A DNA stretch of 64,000 nt from Ostrinia nubilalis (taxonomy: Eukaryota > Arthropoda > Insecta > Lepidoptera > Crambidae): NCBI RefSeq assembly GCF_963855985.1, contig NC_087099.1:10694001-10758000 (forward strand), in the 5' to 3' direction. This document shows, piece after piece, positions 22,860-34,528 of this stretch. Made by a program: the position numbers and the translations under genes. The number at the start of each line of letters is the position of its first letter. Position 1 is the first letter of the stretch. The notes beneath the pieces are model-generated. The model saw only the letters and a list, made by a program, of their open reading frames with translations, was not told the DNA's origin and made no database searches.

Positions 22860-22913
22860 CTGACATAGCCACAGTACCGTCACTGGCGTCCCGTGTGACG
22901 TACCAGACAACAT
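22860..22913 (-). other. Candidate exon end on the minus strand (ATG plus strong donor)
   Basis: On the minus strand ATG at 22913 opens an 18-codon frame ending in CAG exactly at a strong donor, GTAAGTAC (from 22859). A second frame through the same stretch is open for more than 50 codons from about 23027. The ATG frame ends in phase 0 and so would join in frame to the terminal-exon candidate at 13982. No protein family is recognised. Donor quality is the main support. Confidence 0.25.
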
Positions 22914-24048
22914 GACAGTCTATTCGAAATTCGAATTCGGACGCACGACATTTGCAACGTTTAATTGAACTTTTATTAAATCCTTTTTGGTCTGGCTGGC
23001 CAGTATTTTTTATTGGAGTCTTTATTGCGAAAGCAATAAAAACTTTTTGCTAAAGTTACTTCAGCGAGCAATCTTGCAAAAGCCAATCTAATGTCTTCTT
23101 TTCGTAAGCAAACCAGGTTACCTTAATACGGAAAAAGGTATACATAACAGCTGTTATAGAACACTAAGCAACAACCTAGCCTGACCTCATCGGCCAACAC
23201 GGAAAGAAAACTTCTAATTTGCAAAAAGGTTTTTTATTCCAAGACGACGGTATCACGCGACCGTATCGATCACCATCGTACTAACAACGGTCTAATCAAC
23301 TACACAATAGGGGATCACATGCAAATACGACCAATTAGAATTGAAAGAAAAATTCAAAGAAAGAATTCAATTCAAAATGAGATTCGTCGATTCGAAATTG
23401 AAAAAGGAAAAAAGAATAAAAATAGAGATGCCGCTACAGCGCAAGTCTCCGTTGAAATGGAAATAAAACAGCAAAAAGGTTTTTGTGGACGAAATAAATT
23501 AAAAGTGGGCCGCGATTGTGTGTGGTGACGGTTGCGCGTTGTCGACTATCATATTTGGTTGCGTCGCGTCGCGGGTTTTGGCTCGTTCTTATGATTTAGG
23601 TGTAGTGTTTGATAGCCACCAGCTTTTAGTGCGGATGAGTTTGGTTTTTACTCCTTTTTGGACGTTACGGCGCGGAAACTTGGCAGTTTTTCTTTCTTTG
23701 AAATGCTGCTGAATTCTTAATTCAACTTTAATTTTTCGAATTTGGAAATGACGTTACAAACTACCAAATGTTTTTACCTAATTATTTCAAAATGCCTTGA
23801 CGCGATTGAAAGACTTTTTATTTATTTCACTATTACTAAACACCTGCAAGTATATTCACATTCTTATACAAAACAAACCGTTTACAACAATGTTGTAACA
23901 ATTCTACTAGATAACAGTACAACAGCTCATAATAAATTCACACATCAACCAAACATCCCTACATTGAGTACCCGAAAATCAGTAGGCATCGTAACAATAG
24001 GGGAAAGTTTTACCTAAAATTATATTTGTGGGTCGTCACGCTTTTCCA
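22914..24048. other. Stretch without supported gene
   Basis: Plus-strand frames 23319-23528, 23518-23712 and 23742-24017 are consecutive but in different frames and without domains. The first is Lys/Arg/Gln-rich and looks like AT-rich low complexity. 23510-23650 is G/T-rich on the plus strand. Confidence 0.4.
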
Positions 24049-24086
24049 GGGGGCGATTAGAGGGGCCCGTGAGGGGGTGGGGTGGG
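24049..24086 (+). other. G-quadruplex-forming motif
   Basis: The plus strand has G runs of 5, 4, 5, 4 and 3 at 24049-24053, 24062-24065, 24073-24077, 24079-24082 and 24084-24086, with loops of 8, 7, 1 and 1 nt. This satisfies the usual G4 pattern. If transcribed from the plus strand it would also be an RNA G4. Confidence 0.7.
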
Positions 24087-25144
24087 CCTCATTCATAGCC
24101 GGCCCTCAACTCATGTTTGGAAGCATTGACTATTTTCCTTTTTAAAATTGATAGTTGTCTCTAGCCTAGTTTTTAAAATAGGAAATATTCTGTGTGATTT
24201 TTAGGTAATCATCGTTTAGGAAGTCCCAGAGAGCAGTGACAAGAAAATTGCTAAGTAGTAAAAGAAAACTTAGGTCTATAATCCTTAACAGATGAAAGAT
24301 GTAAAATACTTAGATATTCAGTCTAATAGGTGCCTACCTAGTCTAATGTCAAATGAAGACCTACCTAGCTACTTTTTATTAAACTTCAAAAAAGGAGAAG
24401 GTCCTTAGCAAAATTTCTTTCTAGCGCTTTAAGATTCCAAATATGTATTTCTCAAACTTAATAGTTCCTGAAATGAGTCCTACAGAGTCAGCAAAATCTA
24501 TAAATTAATTTGGTTGCTAGTTTCAGACTCGGCTTATAAATACTGACCGCTCCTAATCCGGCCAGCACTTAAGTTGTGGGGGCAATCGGTCGGTATACGC
24601 GTTTCAAACGCTTAGTTCGTTTTCCTACTACAAGTAAATTTACGGTTTATTCTTTGTTTCTTCTAATCATTGCAATTCAATTATTTCATCTCCTTCTGAT
24701 ATGCTGTGCGTAGTTAAATACCTTTTTGAAAATGCTGGCTGGTGATAAAAAAGTTTTGTAAAAAACAGGCTGCCTTCTTCTATTTTTCTGCTCAGAGTTG
24801 AAAAAACCTTTTTGAAAATAAAAAAGAAATGTCAATAAAAACATGCTGGCTGGTAATAAAAAGAAGTTGCGTGAAAAATACTGGCCAGTAATAAAATAAT
24901 TTACGTAGTTCTTTTAGAATGATAATCTCAATGTGTTTATAAACTAATCTTATTCCAGAGACCAAGAGCATGATTGATACATCGTGCGAGATTAAGCTTA
25001 GTCACCACTGACTTTTCCCAACTAATGTGTGTACGAGTACGTCCTTATATTTCATCACTTCAAGGTTTTTACACACTTCGATTGGCTTCAGACACGAAAC
25101 TTGACCGCCTACGAATTCATTATCTTATCAAGATGGTGCGGCAT
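24087..25144. other. Stretch without gene, with a short repeated word
   Basis: ATGCTGGCTGGT followed by RATAAAAA occurs near 24733 and 24843, with a relative (ACTGGCCAGTAATAAAA) near 24880. It may be a small diverged tandem repeat. No coding support. Confidence 0.4.
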
Positions 25145-25281
25145 GTACAGTCAGCGTCAAATACTCCATGACACCCAAAGTGATCAAAAAGTTGATAACA
25201 CAACCTTATTCCAATTGTAACAAAGACGTGTTTAGAAGTTTTGGCTACTTTGGGTGCCATGAAGTATTTGAGAGACTGTAC
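25145..25281. mobile_element. Tc1/mariner-type foldback MITE
   Basis: The terminal inverted repeats start CAGTC and are flanked by TA on both sides. They extend for nearly 40 bp with a few differences: left CAAATACTCCATGACACCC, right (reverse complement) CAAATACTTCATGGCACCC, both then AAAGT. The middle has TTATTCCAATTGTAACAAAG. There is no coding. TA target sites and a CAGT-like start are the Tc1/mariner signature. The two overlapping plus frames at 24974-25220 are not genes. Confidence 0.8.
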
Positions 25282-26446
25282 TGTGTCTTGAGGAAATGTA
25301 AAGCTTATCTAACCCGCTGGGAATGCCGAAAATGCTGTTAACAATAAAACTAACGACTGTTTGTTTATCTGGGAGAAAATCAATGATATTACATCACTAC
25401 CTCACCAGAACCTGAAAAGAAAATACGAAGTATTTTATATTTATTATAATTTAAATTATCTCTAGGTTGATAATATGATTAATTGGATAGTCTTTTCAGT
25501 TAATACATGAAAGCAGTTATATTGAATCCAGTCCAATATCTACTTTACAGAACTTTTTACTTGTGACTAAACTAGTGGTACCTACCTATAGCAACGAACT
25601 ATAAAGCTTAGGGTCACATATTGTGACAAGAAATGACTACTGTAGGATTCACCAGAGTCAGAATGTGACTCTATCTTCATATAACTATGCTCAATCTGCA
25701 ACTCTAAAGGGTTTTAAGTAAACTGGCGTGATTGTCCGAGAGAAAAATATTTTTTCGAGCTACCTTTCAGCTTAAGCTTTTACATTTAAGCAAAAAGTTT
25801 CCCAATTATGAAAAACTTCTAAACATCTACCGGGAGATACTTTAAAACCCATTTCTGGAAACGTAATCGTTCAGGCGTCGCTCGCTCCGGTAGAGTTCCT
25901 GAAGAATTTTTAATCAAAAAGCTTTTCAGGATGTATATTGGCGCTTGCTTTACAGTGTACACGTTCAGAGAAACAAGGCTGTAGGTATGAAACTAGATGT
26001 TTCTTTGTAGTCTTTTGTTTGACTGAAATAAAGCGAGCCAAAAGCTGCTGAAATATTAATTGGAAGTTAGAACTAAAGCTCTGTTAAACTTACAAAGATG
26101 TGCATGTACCTACTCACTTAAGTAAACACACGCGCAGAGTTGAATACTCTTGGGCCTGAAAATTTCACACTATTGAATTTTAAGGTCGCTTCAGCGCGTT
26201 CCTTAGGTCAATATAGGTTAAGTACGTCACTGGCCTAATAAGAGCTGGAAAAAGATGTATAGGATAACATAAAGCATAAAGGTAAAAGTAATATGTTATT
26301 GCGCTCCGTCCTGAAACGCATTTTCAGATTTTCACACAAAGACTTGCGATTTTTTCCGATTTTCCAAAACCGATCAAAAATCGGTCATCAAAAAGAGGCG
26401 GTTCGCATCCCTCATCTCAACTTCAGGCAAAGTTTGCGAAGAATTC
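25282..26446. other. Stretch without supported gene
   Basis: AT-rich. A minus-strand acceptor-like TTTTCTTTTCAG near 25411 is not followed by a donor or an evident exon. Nothing else was recognised. Confidence 0.4.
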
Positions 26447-26604
26447 GGGGGTGCGGGGGCGGCGGGGCGGCGTCGGGACGCCGCGCGTCAGTGCGCCGCG
26501 CGCGGCCGAGGGCAGGCGCCGCCGCCGTCAGTCGCGACACGCGCGCCATGCCGCCGACCGCGACACCGCGACACGCCACGCGAGCCACGACACGCGCTCG
26601 CTAA
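26447..26604. promoter_or_regulatory. CpG-rich island with G4 motif
   Basis: This is the most GC- and CpG-rich block of the window. It opens with a G4 pattern (G runs at 26447-26451, 26455-26459, 26464-26467, 26475-26477) and continues with CGCGC and GACACGC repeats to about 26600. All frames stay open here (26293-26604 plus, 26451-26684 plus, 26488-26766 minus), which is expected of such composition and is not evidence of coding. It could be a promoter or first-exon island. A splice-like TTTAG|GTAAGT lies at 26912|26913 on the plus strand. Confidence 0.4.
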
Positions 26605-29600
26605 TAACAATACGAACCACGAAACTGAATAAGTTCGACAAGTCCACGTCCTACCTGGACCACTACATAGACAATCGTGTTTAGTGACCTTTTCTGTTCT
26701 TTTCATTAGTACAAAATTGTATATCTTTAAATTAGTATTTTTTAAAAGTACAAAATAATGTAACATAGCGGCACCGTAGCGGAGTAGTTTACGTACATAC
26801 GAATAAATACAGGGTCAGTTTTGTATGAATTCAATGTGATTGTAGTTTAAGTCGCCGTATCGTCGCTACTGTTCATACCGCTTTACGTAAGATTAACGAC
26901 ACTGATATTTAGGTAAGTGTTTACCTGATCATGACTGTTTGAGAACGTTTATTTACAGCTATCACCCCTAACTTAAACCATATTCCATCGACATTTACAA
27001 ATACATAAACGGATGATGATTAATCGAATGACAAATGGTTGGTTCAAACCAATGCGAGCAACTTCATCAATTCGGCAAAGCGAACGTCGAAACAGAACCA
27101 AAACAAACGATTTATCTTGCAACAAAGTGCTAAGTGATGCTGGTACCGCATCGCGAATGCAAAAAGTGCACGCATCCAGCTCCGTAGACGCGGCTATGAT
27201 TTAAGTCTCGCGGCAAACTCCTAAATCACGATAGGTGGCAGAAGCGACGTCGGGACTCGGGACAGCTCCGGCCTCCGACCGATACTCAAATTGTTTGTCT
27301 CGAACAATTTAAATTTAGAACGAACAAATGCCGATCGTAAATCGAACGCAATTGTTTTGAATACGCGGGCGAAACTTAACCAGAATTCAATGAATGCTGT
27401 GTACCTATCCGCGTCGAAAGTTTGATTCATCGCTCGTTGTTCGCTTTCGGGTTTACGTTTCGTGTTACGCCTAATGTGTCGGTTTATAAATCGCTTTATG
27501 AACTCTTCGCCCAACCGATTTACATGTGCAACTCGTTTTCGATGCTTGGTAGATTTCCACGACAGACGGAAGCTGTATTTTCTTATATAGCGGCAATAAA
27601 TAAAGCACGATAGCGTTATTCTAACAATAAAACGGACGTCGAGCGACATGATTCCGAACTAGGAAAATGCATACAAATTTGAATTCTCACATACACATTA
27701 CCTAATTTGCAGCTTAATGTAACATTAGCTCAACGCCCATGGGAATTGTCGGCGCCAGAAAAAAACCGTAAAAAATAACAATGACTTTTGACACGAGAGC
27801 TTTTAGATACATTTATTACTAATTCATTTTTGTGTTCTGTTTGCATAATCTCTTGTCTCATTAATATCTATTATCTTGTAACAACATTGACTCCGATTCT
27901 TGAAAACCATAAACATGTCACCGACTCACAAAAAAATCATAAAAAAAATACAAATCTTTTTGCAAGCTCGCTAAAATCTTTTAAAATTACGAAAACCACT
28001 AAATCATATTTCGGTCTTTTGTTCGAAGGTACAAAGAAACTAAGATCTAGTTTTTATCGTTTCTAACGGTACATGGTATGTTTCGAAAGCCCAAAACATT
28101 GTACAATGGTCTCGACAATGCTTGAATGTTGCGCAAGTCGCCTATTTTGTTTTGTCCACGTTTTTTCGTGTATAACGATTTGTTTGAGATCTTGGACAAT
28201 GTTGCGAGGGTGGTCGGTGAAAGTTGACTTGACGACTTTTACAGACGACTTCAAGCTAAACACTGGCATCTTCTGCAGTTGTGATAAGGGGTATTTTACA
28301 ATAAAAAATAAATAGCCCATTATGTAGCTTTGTACGATTTGTAAAGTCAGGATAGAGGATATCTACAATGTTTGAAATATGTTTATGTAATGTGCATGTT
28401 ACTAGCTCAAGGAAATAAAACATTGCTATTTAGACTATCCAAGAAATTACTGCGTAATACAGCTTATAAGTTCAACACGTAGAACATTCATAAATTATGC
28501 ACAAAACTTTTCATATGAGTAGGTAGTAGGTACATACAAGTATACCTAAAATGGTAACCAGCTTTAGAAAAAAATAAAAGTTGATGTAATTAATGGCAAA
28601 CAAATTGACCGAATCACAAAATCTAAGTCGTAAATATGTTAAACATATCACAAATTAACGTATTTTACCGACAAATTTTAATTAATAGATACACTTTTAT
28701 GTATTTGGTTCAAAATCCAGGTGTGGTAAAATCAAGACTGTAAATACCAACACTAATAGCGATTTAAGAAATGCGTAAATTAATATCACACTAATTAAAT
28801 AAAATAAAGAAGAATGTTAAAAGTTCAAAACAAGTTTCCCATTTGCTAAAAAAAATGAAAAATACGTTTAAGCGCGTTCATATCTTTTCATCTATGACAT
28901 TTTTGCTTACATCTAAATTAAAACAATAAAATTTATTTTGGTTATAAATCTGCCTTTTCTGCCTTAGCCCCTCAAGGATTTGGAAAAACCCTTTCTTAGC
29001 TTACGGTTCCACAGAAAAGTCTGTTTTAGTTTAGATTTCATTATGTTTATCAACACCTCTAATCCGTCTGTCAGCAAACGAATTTCCTAGTAGATTTTCT
29101 TTTGCCCTGTCTCTATAAGAGTAGCTATTTAGACCTCTCTAATAATATGCAAACAGATCGTTCTCACAGAAATGTCAACGCATTATGTATTCCGAAGCTC
29201 AGACGTTTTGTAACGCAGGCTCAGTCTGAGAACGCAGCCGTGACCCCGATAGAGACGTTTATTTTTATTTTCTAGTTCAATTTCCTTTCGGACCGAAACT
29301 AAACTCAGTCTTAACGACTTCCATATTTCGAAACACATTCGGAATGGTCAATTTCGCACGCTTTTACGAAATATTGCTCCAAATTTTGATGCAGACGTGA
29401 TGTAGTTTTGATAAACATCGGGCTAGATTTTTGTTATGCTAATCCGTTTTTAAATATGCACGGTTAGCATGTTTTGGAAATTGCAGCGGAAATATCGAGC
29501 GATTTTGACCTTAATGTCTTGTAAATCTGATGGAATATTTTTACTTCTGAAATCAGATTAATTTAATCATATTTTATTTAAATTGTAGATGTGCGTTTCA

Positions 29601-30377
29601 TTAGACATAAAGTAACTAAATTACTGTTATACAACCATAAGAAAGCTTCACTTAGAAAGCTGTTCAAAATGAATGCATTCATAGAATTGAAGTAGTCGAC
29701 AAAGGTAGAGACTAGAAAAACCGACAACCAATAGAAAAGTAGATATTATAATTTATGAGTAGAGGCAGGCGAGTGTCGGCTAAACCTCGATTGACGAACC
29801 ATATGATTAAGTTTCCATAGGTTGTTAAGGTTACTAAGTCTTTTGCTTTTCCATTCATTTCCATTAGAGAGCTTTTCCATCCCCATAAAATGTAACTTTT
29901 CCAAAAGCCCCAAAAATAATGCCACTGGCATGCAAAAATCAATTGCAGATAGCAACGGCTCTGTGCAAAAAACAACAGCCACCACAACACGGCTAGTGCC
30001 ACACGTCTGGGGCGCGGCATAAATCATTCCTGAAACGAGTAATTAAAATAGTGTGCGCCAGAATCAGGCGTTTCGAATTCGCGCGGACGCGCCATCGCTG
30101 CCAAGCCGCGGAGAACCGACAGCTCGTAAGGCAGTCCAAAGTCCAATAGTAACCGAATTAATATTAATATATGACTATTAAATTACTAATACTCTTTAAA
30201 ACAGTTTAATGACCTTTTAATTGTAATAGAAAAAAGGGTATTTTTAGCTTTATAGAGGAAGCCAAGAAATGTAGAGCTTAATAAATAAATAATTGGACTG
30301 GTTGACTCATACGTTTTTTCCTTTTGGCTCAATATTGAAAACATGTTGTTCGACTAATATTAGGTAAAAAACTTTAT
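26605..30377. other. Long stretch, several open frames, none supported
   Basis: The longest ATG frame in the window is 27221-27649 (minus, 142 codons). It is basic and has no domain I recognise; the plus strand is open for 63 codons in the same place. 28063-28320 (minus) and 28073-28315 (plus) overlap antisense; the minus frame ends in a vaguely helix-turn-helix-like segment (GLSKHTMYR), too little to call. 29712-30027 carries two overlapping minus frames without domains. 27000-27640 is less AT-rich than its surroundings and could be conserved or exonic sequence. Confidence 0.35.
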
Positions 30378-30381
30378 TTAA

Positions 30382-30965
30382 CACTTGAGGACTCGCGCCT
30401 TAATTTGTAACATTCATACTCGCTACCGGGTGCGCTGGACCCAGTATATAAAATCCTATGTATTTTTCAAAAACTCTTAATAAAATTTAAAACTACTTTA
30501 TTAGAAGGATAATATGATATAAACAAAAACAAAATAATAAACCAAATAGTCATATTTATTGCCTTTTTCTAAAATAACAACTTATTTAAAAAATTGAAGG
30601 TTTTTTGGCAAAATGAAGGTAATTTTTGAAAATTTCTGTAATTAATTATTTAAAAAAATACCTTGTTCATTTTCGTAAACTACTATGATTTGTCTACTTA
30701 TACCAATTGACAATTAATGAGAAATTACTTTAAAAACATTAAAAAATTCACTTTGTTTACCGGGTCCAATGGACTCAAAAACACATTTTTCGTCTGTAGC
30801 AATCACATGCAGTGGGCTATATGACGATTATGACCGCTATTAGCTGTGCTACAATGTCGTGGAAAGGTACTAAGAGCGACAACATCGCAAACGTCAAACT
30901 TTAAAAGTTATTACACAAAAATTGAAGTACTGGGTCCGTTAGACCCATTAGCGAGTCCTTAAGTG
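30382..30965. mobile_element. piggyBac-like MITE
   Basis: Terminal inverted repeats CACTTGAGGACTCGC and (reverse complement) CACTTAAGGACTCGC differ at one base. They are flanked on both sides by TTAA (30378-30381, 30966-30969), the piggyBac target site. A subterminal inverted pair built on GGACCCAGTA (30437-30446) and TACTGGGTCC (30929-30938) lies asymmetrically inside, with a third GGGTCC copy near 30762. Asymmetric internal repeats are typical of piggyBac ends. It is 584 bp with no transposase. Confidence 0.82.
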
Positions 30966-31032
30966 TTAAATTTCAATGTTGTACATAGTTTTATTACACA
31001 AGATTCAAATCTTTTTAGGTTATGTAGTGATA

Positions 31033-31107
31033 ATCATCATCATCATCATTTTAGCCATAGGACGTCCACTGCTGAACATAGGCCTCCCCCAATGATTTCC
31101 ACGATGT
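31033..31107 (-). mobile_element. Very short RTE-type LINE 3' end
   Basis: A 75-bp copy of the RTE tail: (CAT)n, then the complement of the EAYVQQWTS coding end. It is cut near TTTCCACGATGT and flanked by an 8-bp target duplication, TAGTGATA (31025-31032 and 31108-31115). Confidence 0.85.
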
Positions 31108-31115
31108 TAGTGATA

Positions 31116-32109
31116 CAATAATAATACTTATGAACTTGCTTAGATCTAAATGAGTAAACTGTTATATTTTGTTTAGTCGCAACGACGCAAACTGAAATGA
31201 TATCCCGATTCGCGGCGAAATATGGAAATGTTGAGCTGCGCACATAATTTTCGTTCCTGACGATTTGCGCGAATTTATCGTCCCTTTTTGAAATGGCGGT
31301 AAAATATTAATTAACGGTTAACGCTTAATGAGTACGCCTTGTATATCCTAATATGTTATTTAGTAAACCGACCCGACCGATGTGTTAAAAACTTTTTTTC
31401 TTCATTTCTTGCTACAAACTAAAGGTCAATAAAGTGCAAGTACGTAAATAATAAGTGATTTTATATTTAAAAACAATAATGAAGATCGTTATAACCTAAT
31501 ATATCACAATAACGAGGTGTGAAGTAATTAAAATGGACTCACGATTCAAATTAACAAGCATGTAAACAAAAACTGGCCTACCGCTAATTGGGTGTCAAAA
31601 TGGACAGTTCCCTTTGAAACAATCTATAATGCCGGCAATTAAATGTTTTAATCTCAATACGCCAATTAAGAGGGCTTTACGAGTGGACGCCGATCATCAA
31701 AGCGGCAAGTCATTAAATTCTATTAAATACAAAAAAAGCCATTTAAAAGTAAAACGTAAAATGTTTTGTTTAATAACACCCCATAATCAGCTGCTTAATG
31801 AGAATTCTGAAAATCGTACTTGCAGTTAAAACTTTTGACAGTTCAAATGGGACGGTTGGTCCCTTAGGTACGGTGGGAGAGTAACCTTTTCAAAGTCCCT
31901 GGCTGGACAAGCTTTCATATTTTTATTTTACTAAAATTTTGAGGATTAGCGCATTTTTCTTACAAAAAAAAAACTGATCGCCAACCATTACCCAAAAACT
32001 TAAAAGCAATAATGTATCGAGAAAAATCATATTTGTGAGTCAATTAACAGGTTTATTCTAACCCTCAAAACGAGCGGTAAAAATATGCGAACGAAGGTCG
32101 GGAACGCTT
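31116..32109. other. Stretch without supported gene
   Basis: The frames 31046-31243 (minus, overlapping the RTE copy) and 31614-31829 (plus) show no domain. AT-rich; nothing else was recognised. Confidence 0.4.
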
Positions 32110-32255
32110 GAGGTCCTAAGTGGCCCATAAACAGAGCGTAATGGCTCAGCTGACTGCGAGGGAATCCCGGCTATGGCCAGTTACGACTTTTTTACTATCA
32201 ACCGCTACAGATTTGAGGTTCGGTGACTTTACCCTTTGTTTTTGTGTAATCGAAG
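32110..32255 (+). repeat. Unclassified repeat, copy 1 of 3
   Basis: Begins GAGGTCCTAAGTGGCCCATA and runs through CGAGGGAATCCCGGCTATGG and ACTATCAACCGCTACAG to GTGTAATCG. From TTACGACTTTTTTAC to GACTTTACCC it is identical to copy 2 over more than 50 bp. There is no recognisable protein or tRNA-like head. The frame 32120-32302 is incidental. Confidence 0.8.
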
Positions 32256-32387
32256 ATATAAGTTTTGGATACGTGTCGATTAATAAACATTTCAGTACCT
32301 AAGTTTTTTGAAAAAAATTGATCATAAATGGATTTAATTCTTCTTTATTCTAATCATTTAAAAACACATAACTTTCATATAAACTAT

Positions 32388-32520
32388 GAGGTCCTAAGTG
32401 GCTCATAAACAGAGCTGATTGCGAGGGAATCCCGGCTATAGCCAGTTACGACTTTTTTACTATCAACCGCTACAGATTTGAGGTTCGGTGACTTTACCCA
32501 TTATTTTTGTGTAATCGGAG
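32388..32520 (+). repeat. Unclassified repeat, copy 2 of 3
   Basis: Same as copy 1 but lacking about 12 bp (GTAATGGCTCAG) and with scattered changes. It lies 278 bp downstream in the same orientation. Confidence 0.8.
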
Positions 32521-32632
32521 GTAGAGCTTTCGGCATAACAATATTTTAGTGAGTCTTCTGGAAAAATCGCGGTAAGTTAAAGGTACATTTTTTATGATAA
32601 AAAAAATGCGGTACATTTATCAATTTGGTGGT

Positions 32633-32680
32633 TGTGGAAATCCTTTAGGCCTTTGTCCAGCAGTGGCTGAAACGAACACT
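32633..32680 (+). mobile_element. Degenerate RTE-type LINE fragment
   Basis: TGTGGAAATCCT followed by GGCCTTTGTCCAGCAGTGG matches the W-K-S-L...FVQQW coding end of the RTE family with a small internal deletion. No ATG tail remains. Confidence 0.55.
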
Positions 32681-32841
32681 TATCGATAGGTACTGTTATA
32701 GTATTTAAATTTTTTCTAAATGTCTTTCTTTCAAGTTCATGCCATAAAATTTTTACGACGAGGTAAATTCGACATCCTTAATCAACGAATAAAAACGTCT
32801 AATGACAGCTCTCATCAAAAGGTATCCGAAGGTCGAATACT

Positions 32842-32946
32842 GAGCGGGGCTAAGTGGCCGTAAACAGTGCGTAATAGCCCAGGTGACTGTAGGGGAATGC
32901 TGGCTTTAACTTTTTACTGACTGACTGACTCTTCATTTGTGGTTTG
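32842..32946 (+). repeat. Unclassified repeat, copy 3 of 3 (diverged)
   Basis: GGGGCTAAGTGGCCGTAAAC, CAGTGCGTAATAGCCCAGG, TGACTGTAGGGGAATGCTGG and TTTGTGGTTTGG follow the order of copies 1 and 2 with many substitutions, and a short GACT repeat replaces part of the middle. It is an older member of the same array. Confidence 0.6.
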
Positions 32947-34087
32947 GTATAAGCTGATAGTTAAGTTTTACTAACTGTCAATGGTGAATTGGAAAATTCA
33001 AATTCCTTTATTTATAACCAGGTGTTTTTAATTAAATTTCTTTATTGCGATTCGAGGAATTCTTTTAAGTAAATAAATACTTGTGGTAGAAAATCCCCGC
33101 TCTCCATACTAAAAAGTTTCTCAAAAATATTTTTTTACCCAGATTTATTTTTACCACTGAAATTTTTACTTATAATTTTCGTTTAAAAAGCTCTCTTTCT
33201 TACGTTTGCTTTATAAATGAGCAGTAAGTTGGATTAAAATCTTTAATTGTTACCACGGAAGAAAATAATAAGAGTAAAAACTATATTTTCTTTGATTGAT
33301 ATAGCAAATATCAGCCTCTATCTTAGTTAAATATTAATTAATTTACACACGCATGCACGCGTAAAATATATATTATTTTTTTCATTTAACGTTACCGTTC
33401 GCGAGTCCGTTACTCAATTGCATATTCAGCATTCAAAATTGAAACTATGAAGATGCCACAATTTATTCAAAAGCCCATACGTTTATAGCCGTTGTAAATT
33501 CATTTTAATAAGGTGCCGCCCGCTTTTGTTTTACGCATACAGCTGCGTTTAAGATATTTTTATTGAGTCATCACTCAATTTGTCGAGCGTTACGAATATT
33601 TTTATGTCAGTCGTAAAGAGTAGGAAAATTTTAACGAGCTCACTCAGACTTGTGAATGGACATTTTTTCGCGGTAAGCTTAAGACGTATTTGTCATATGT
33701 TCAGTCTTGCTAGACGCATTAATAACTGTCATGTAAACCAATAAAGCTATTTTTTAAGATATTCAGTAGTAAGCGATATTATTATGTAGTTAGTCGAATG
33801 CAAAATTAATTATAGTTTTTAGAATTCTTTGCGACTCTAAATGCCTGACGAAACCCTTATAAGGTGCTTCACGACCTCACCTTCAATTTTCTCAGCACTT
33901 TACTGTTGTACACAACAATTTTCTCAGCACTTTAGTATTCGTCATTTGTTTCATTAAAAGGTACCTATTAATCAAATAACAGCAATGTAGGCCATTACCT
34001 TGGCAGGATGTGACATAAGCCCTATTTTACTTCAACTAGAAATAAATCTACAGATTCCGTGTAGCTAACGTTGTTTATAAATACATA
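32947..34087. other. Stretch without gene
   Basis: AT-rich. CAATTTTCTCAGCACTTTA is repeated at about 33882 and 33917. Nothing else was recognised. Confidence 0.45.
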
Positions 34088-34528
34088 CAGGGTGTATCGC
34101 GGGTTTGCCTGCTTGCTATGCGGGGCGACGCGGGCTGCCCTGATTTTTGCGCGGTGTCGGCGGGCGAAATGTATTAGTGGATTTAACGCCTACCGAATTG
34201 GGCCCTCGATCGCTGTGTGCCCAGAATTTGCTATTAGGTCCGGGGACAGCGTAGTTTTGGGATTGGCTGTCGTAGCTTAAAAGAATATTTACCTACTTTT
34301 TATTTATTTAAAGTTAATCAACAAAACCCGACATTTATAGTTTCTTTAATCTATGGTTTCAACTTAACTAAAGGCTGCCACTGCATTAGTTGTTTAAAAA
34401 AATAGATTCATCTATTTATGTTGTAACTTTACTTTACATGGAGCTTTTAATGGTCATAATTACGTATGTATCGGTTCTTACATTTTATTTTTTTATCAGT
34501 TCCTCAAGAAGGTCGACTCTTCACCCTG
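34088..34528. mobile_element. Possible TIR element with GC-rich left half
   Basis: CAGGGTG at 34088 and CACCCTG ending at 34528 are inverted. The flanks TATAAATACATA and TATAAATGTACG are similar but not identical. The left part to about 34275 is GC-rich with a 69-codon frame lacking domains. The inverted repeat is only 7 bp, so this could be chance. Confidence 0.25.

Noticed and set aside
22852..22871. TACTTACCTG string similar to the 5' end of U1 snRNA
   Set aside because: The following sequence does not continue as U1. It is better read as a minus-strand donor.
26293..26766. Three open frames across the CpG island, including a Pro/Ala/Arg-rich 45-codon minus frame from about 26547
   Set aside because: High GC removes stop codons in all frames; no motif supports coding.
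26901..26920. ATTTAG|GTAAGT on the plus strand
   Set aside because: Good donor but no pyrimidine tract upstream. A similar TAG|GTAAGT at 36136 was rejected for the same reason.
27221..27649. Longest ATG frame (142 codons, minus strand)
   Set aside because: No domain recognised, plus strand also open for 63 codons, no promoter or splice context. Probably chance in a less AT-rich pocket.
28063..28320. Minus frame with a possible helix-turn-helix-like GLSKHTMYR end
   Set aside because: Too short, no other transposase motif, opposite strand equally open, no inverted repeats found around it.
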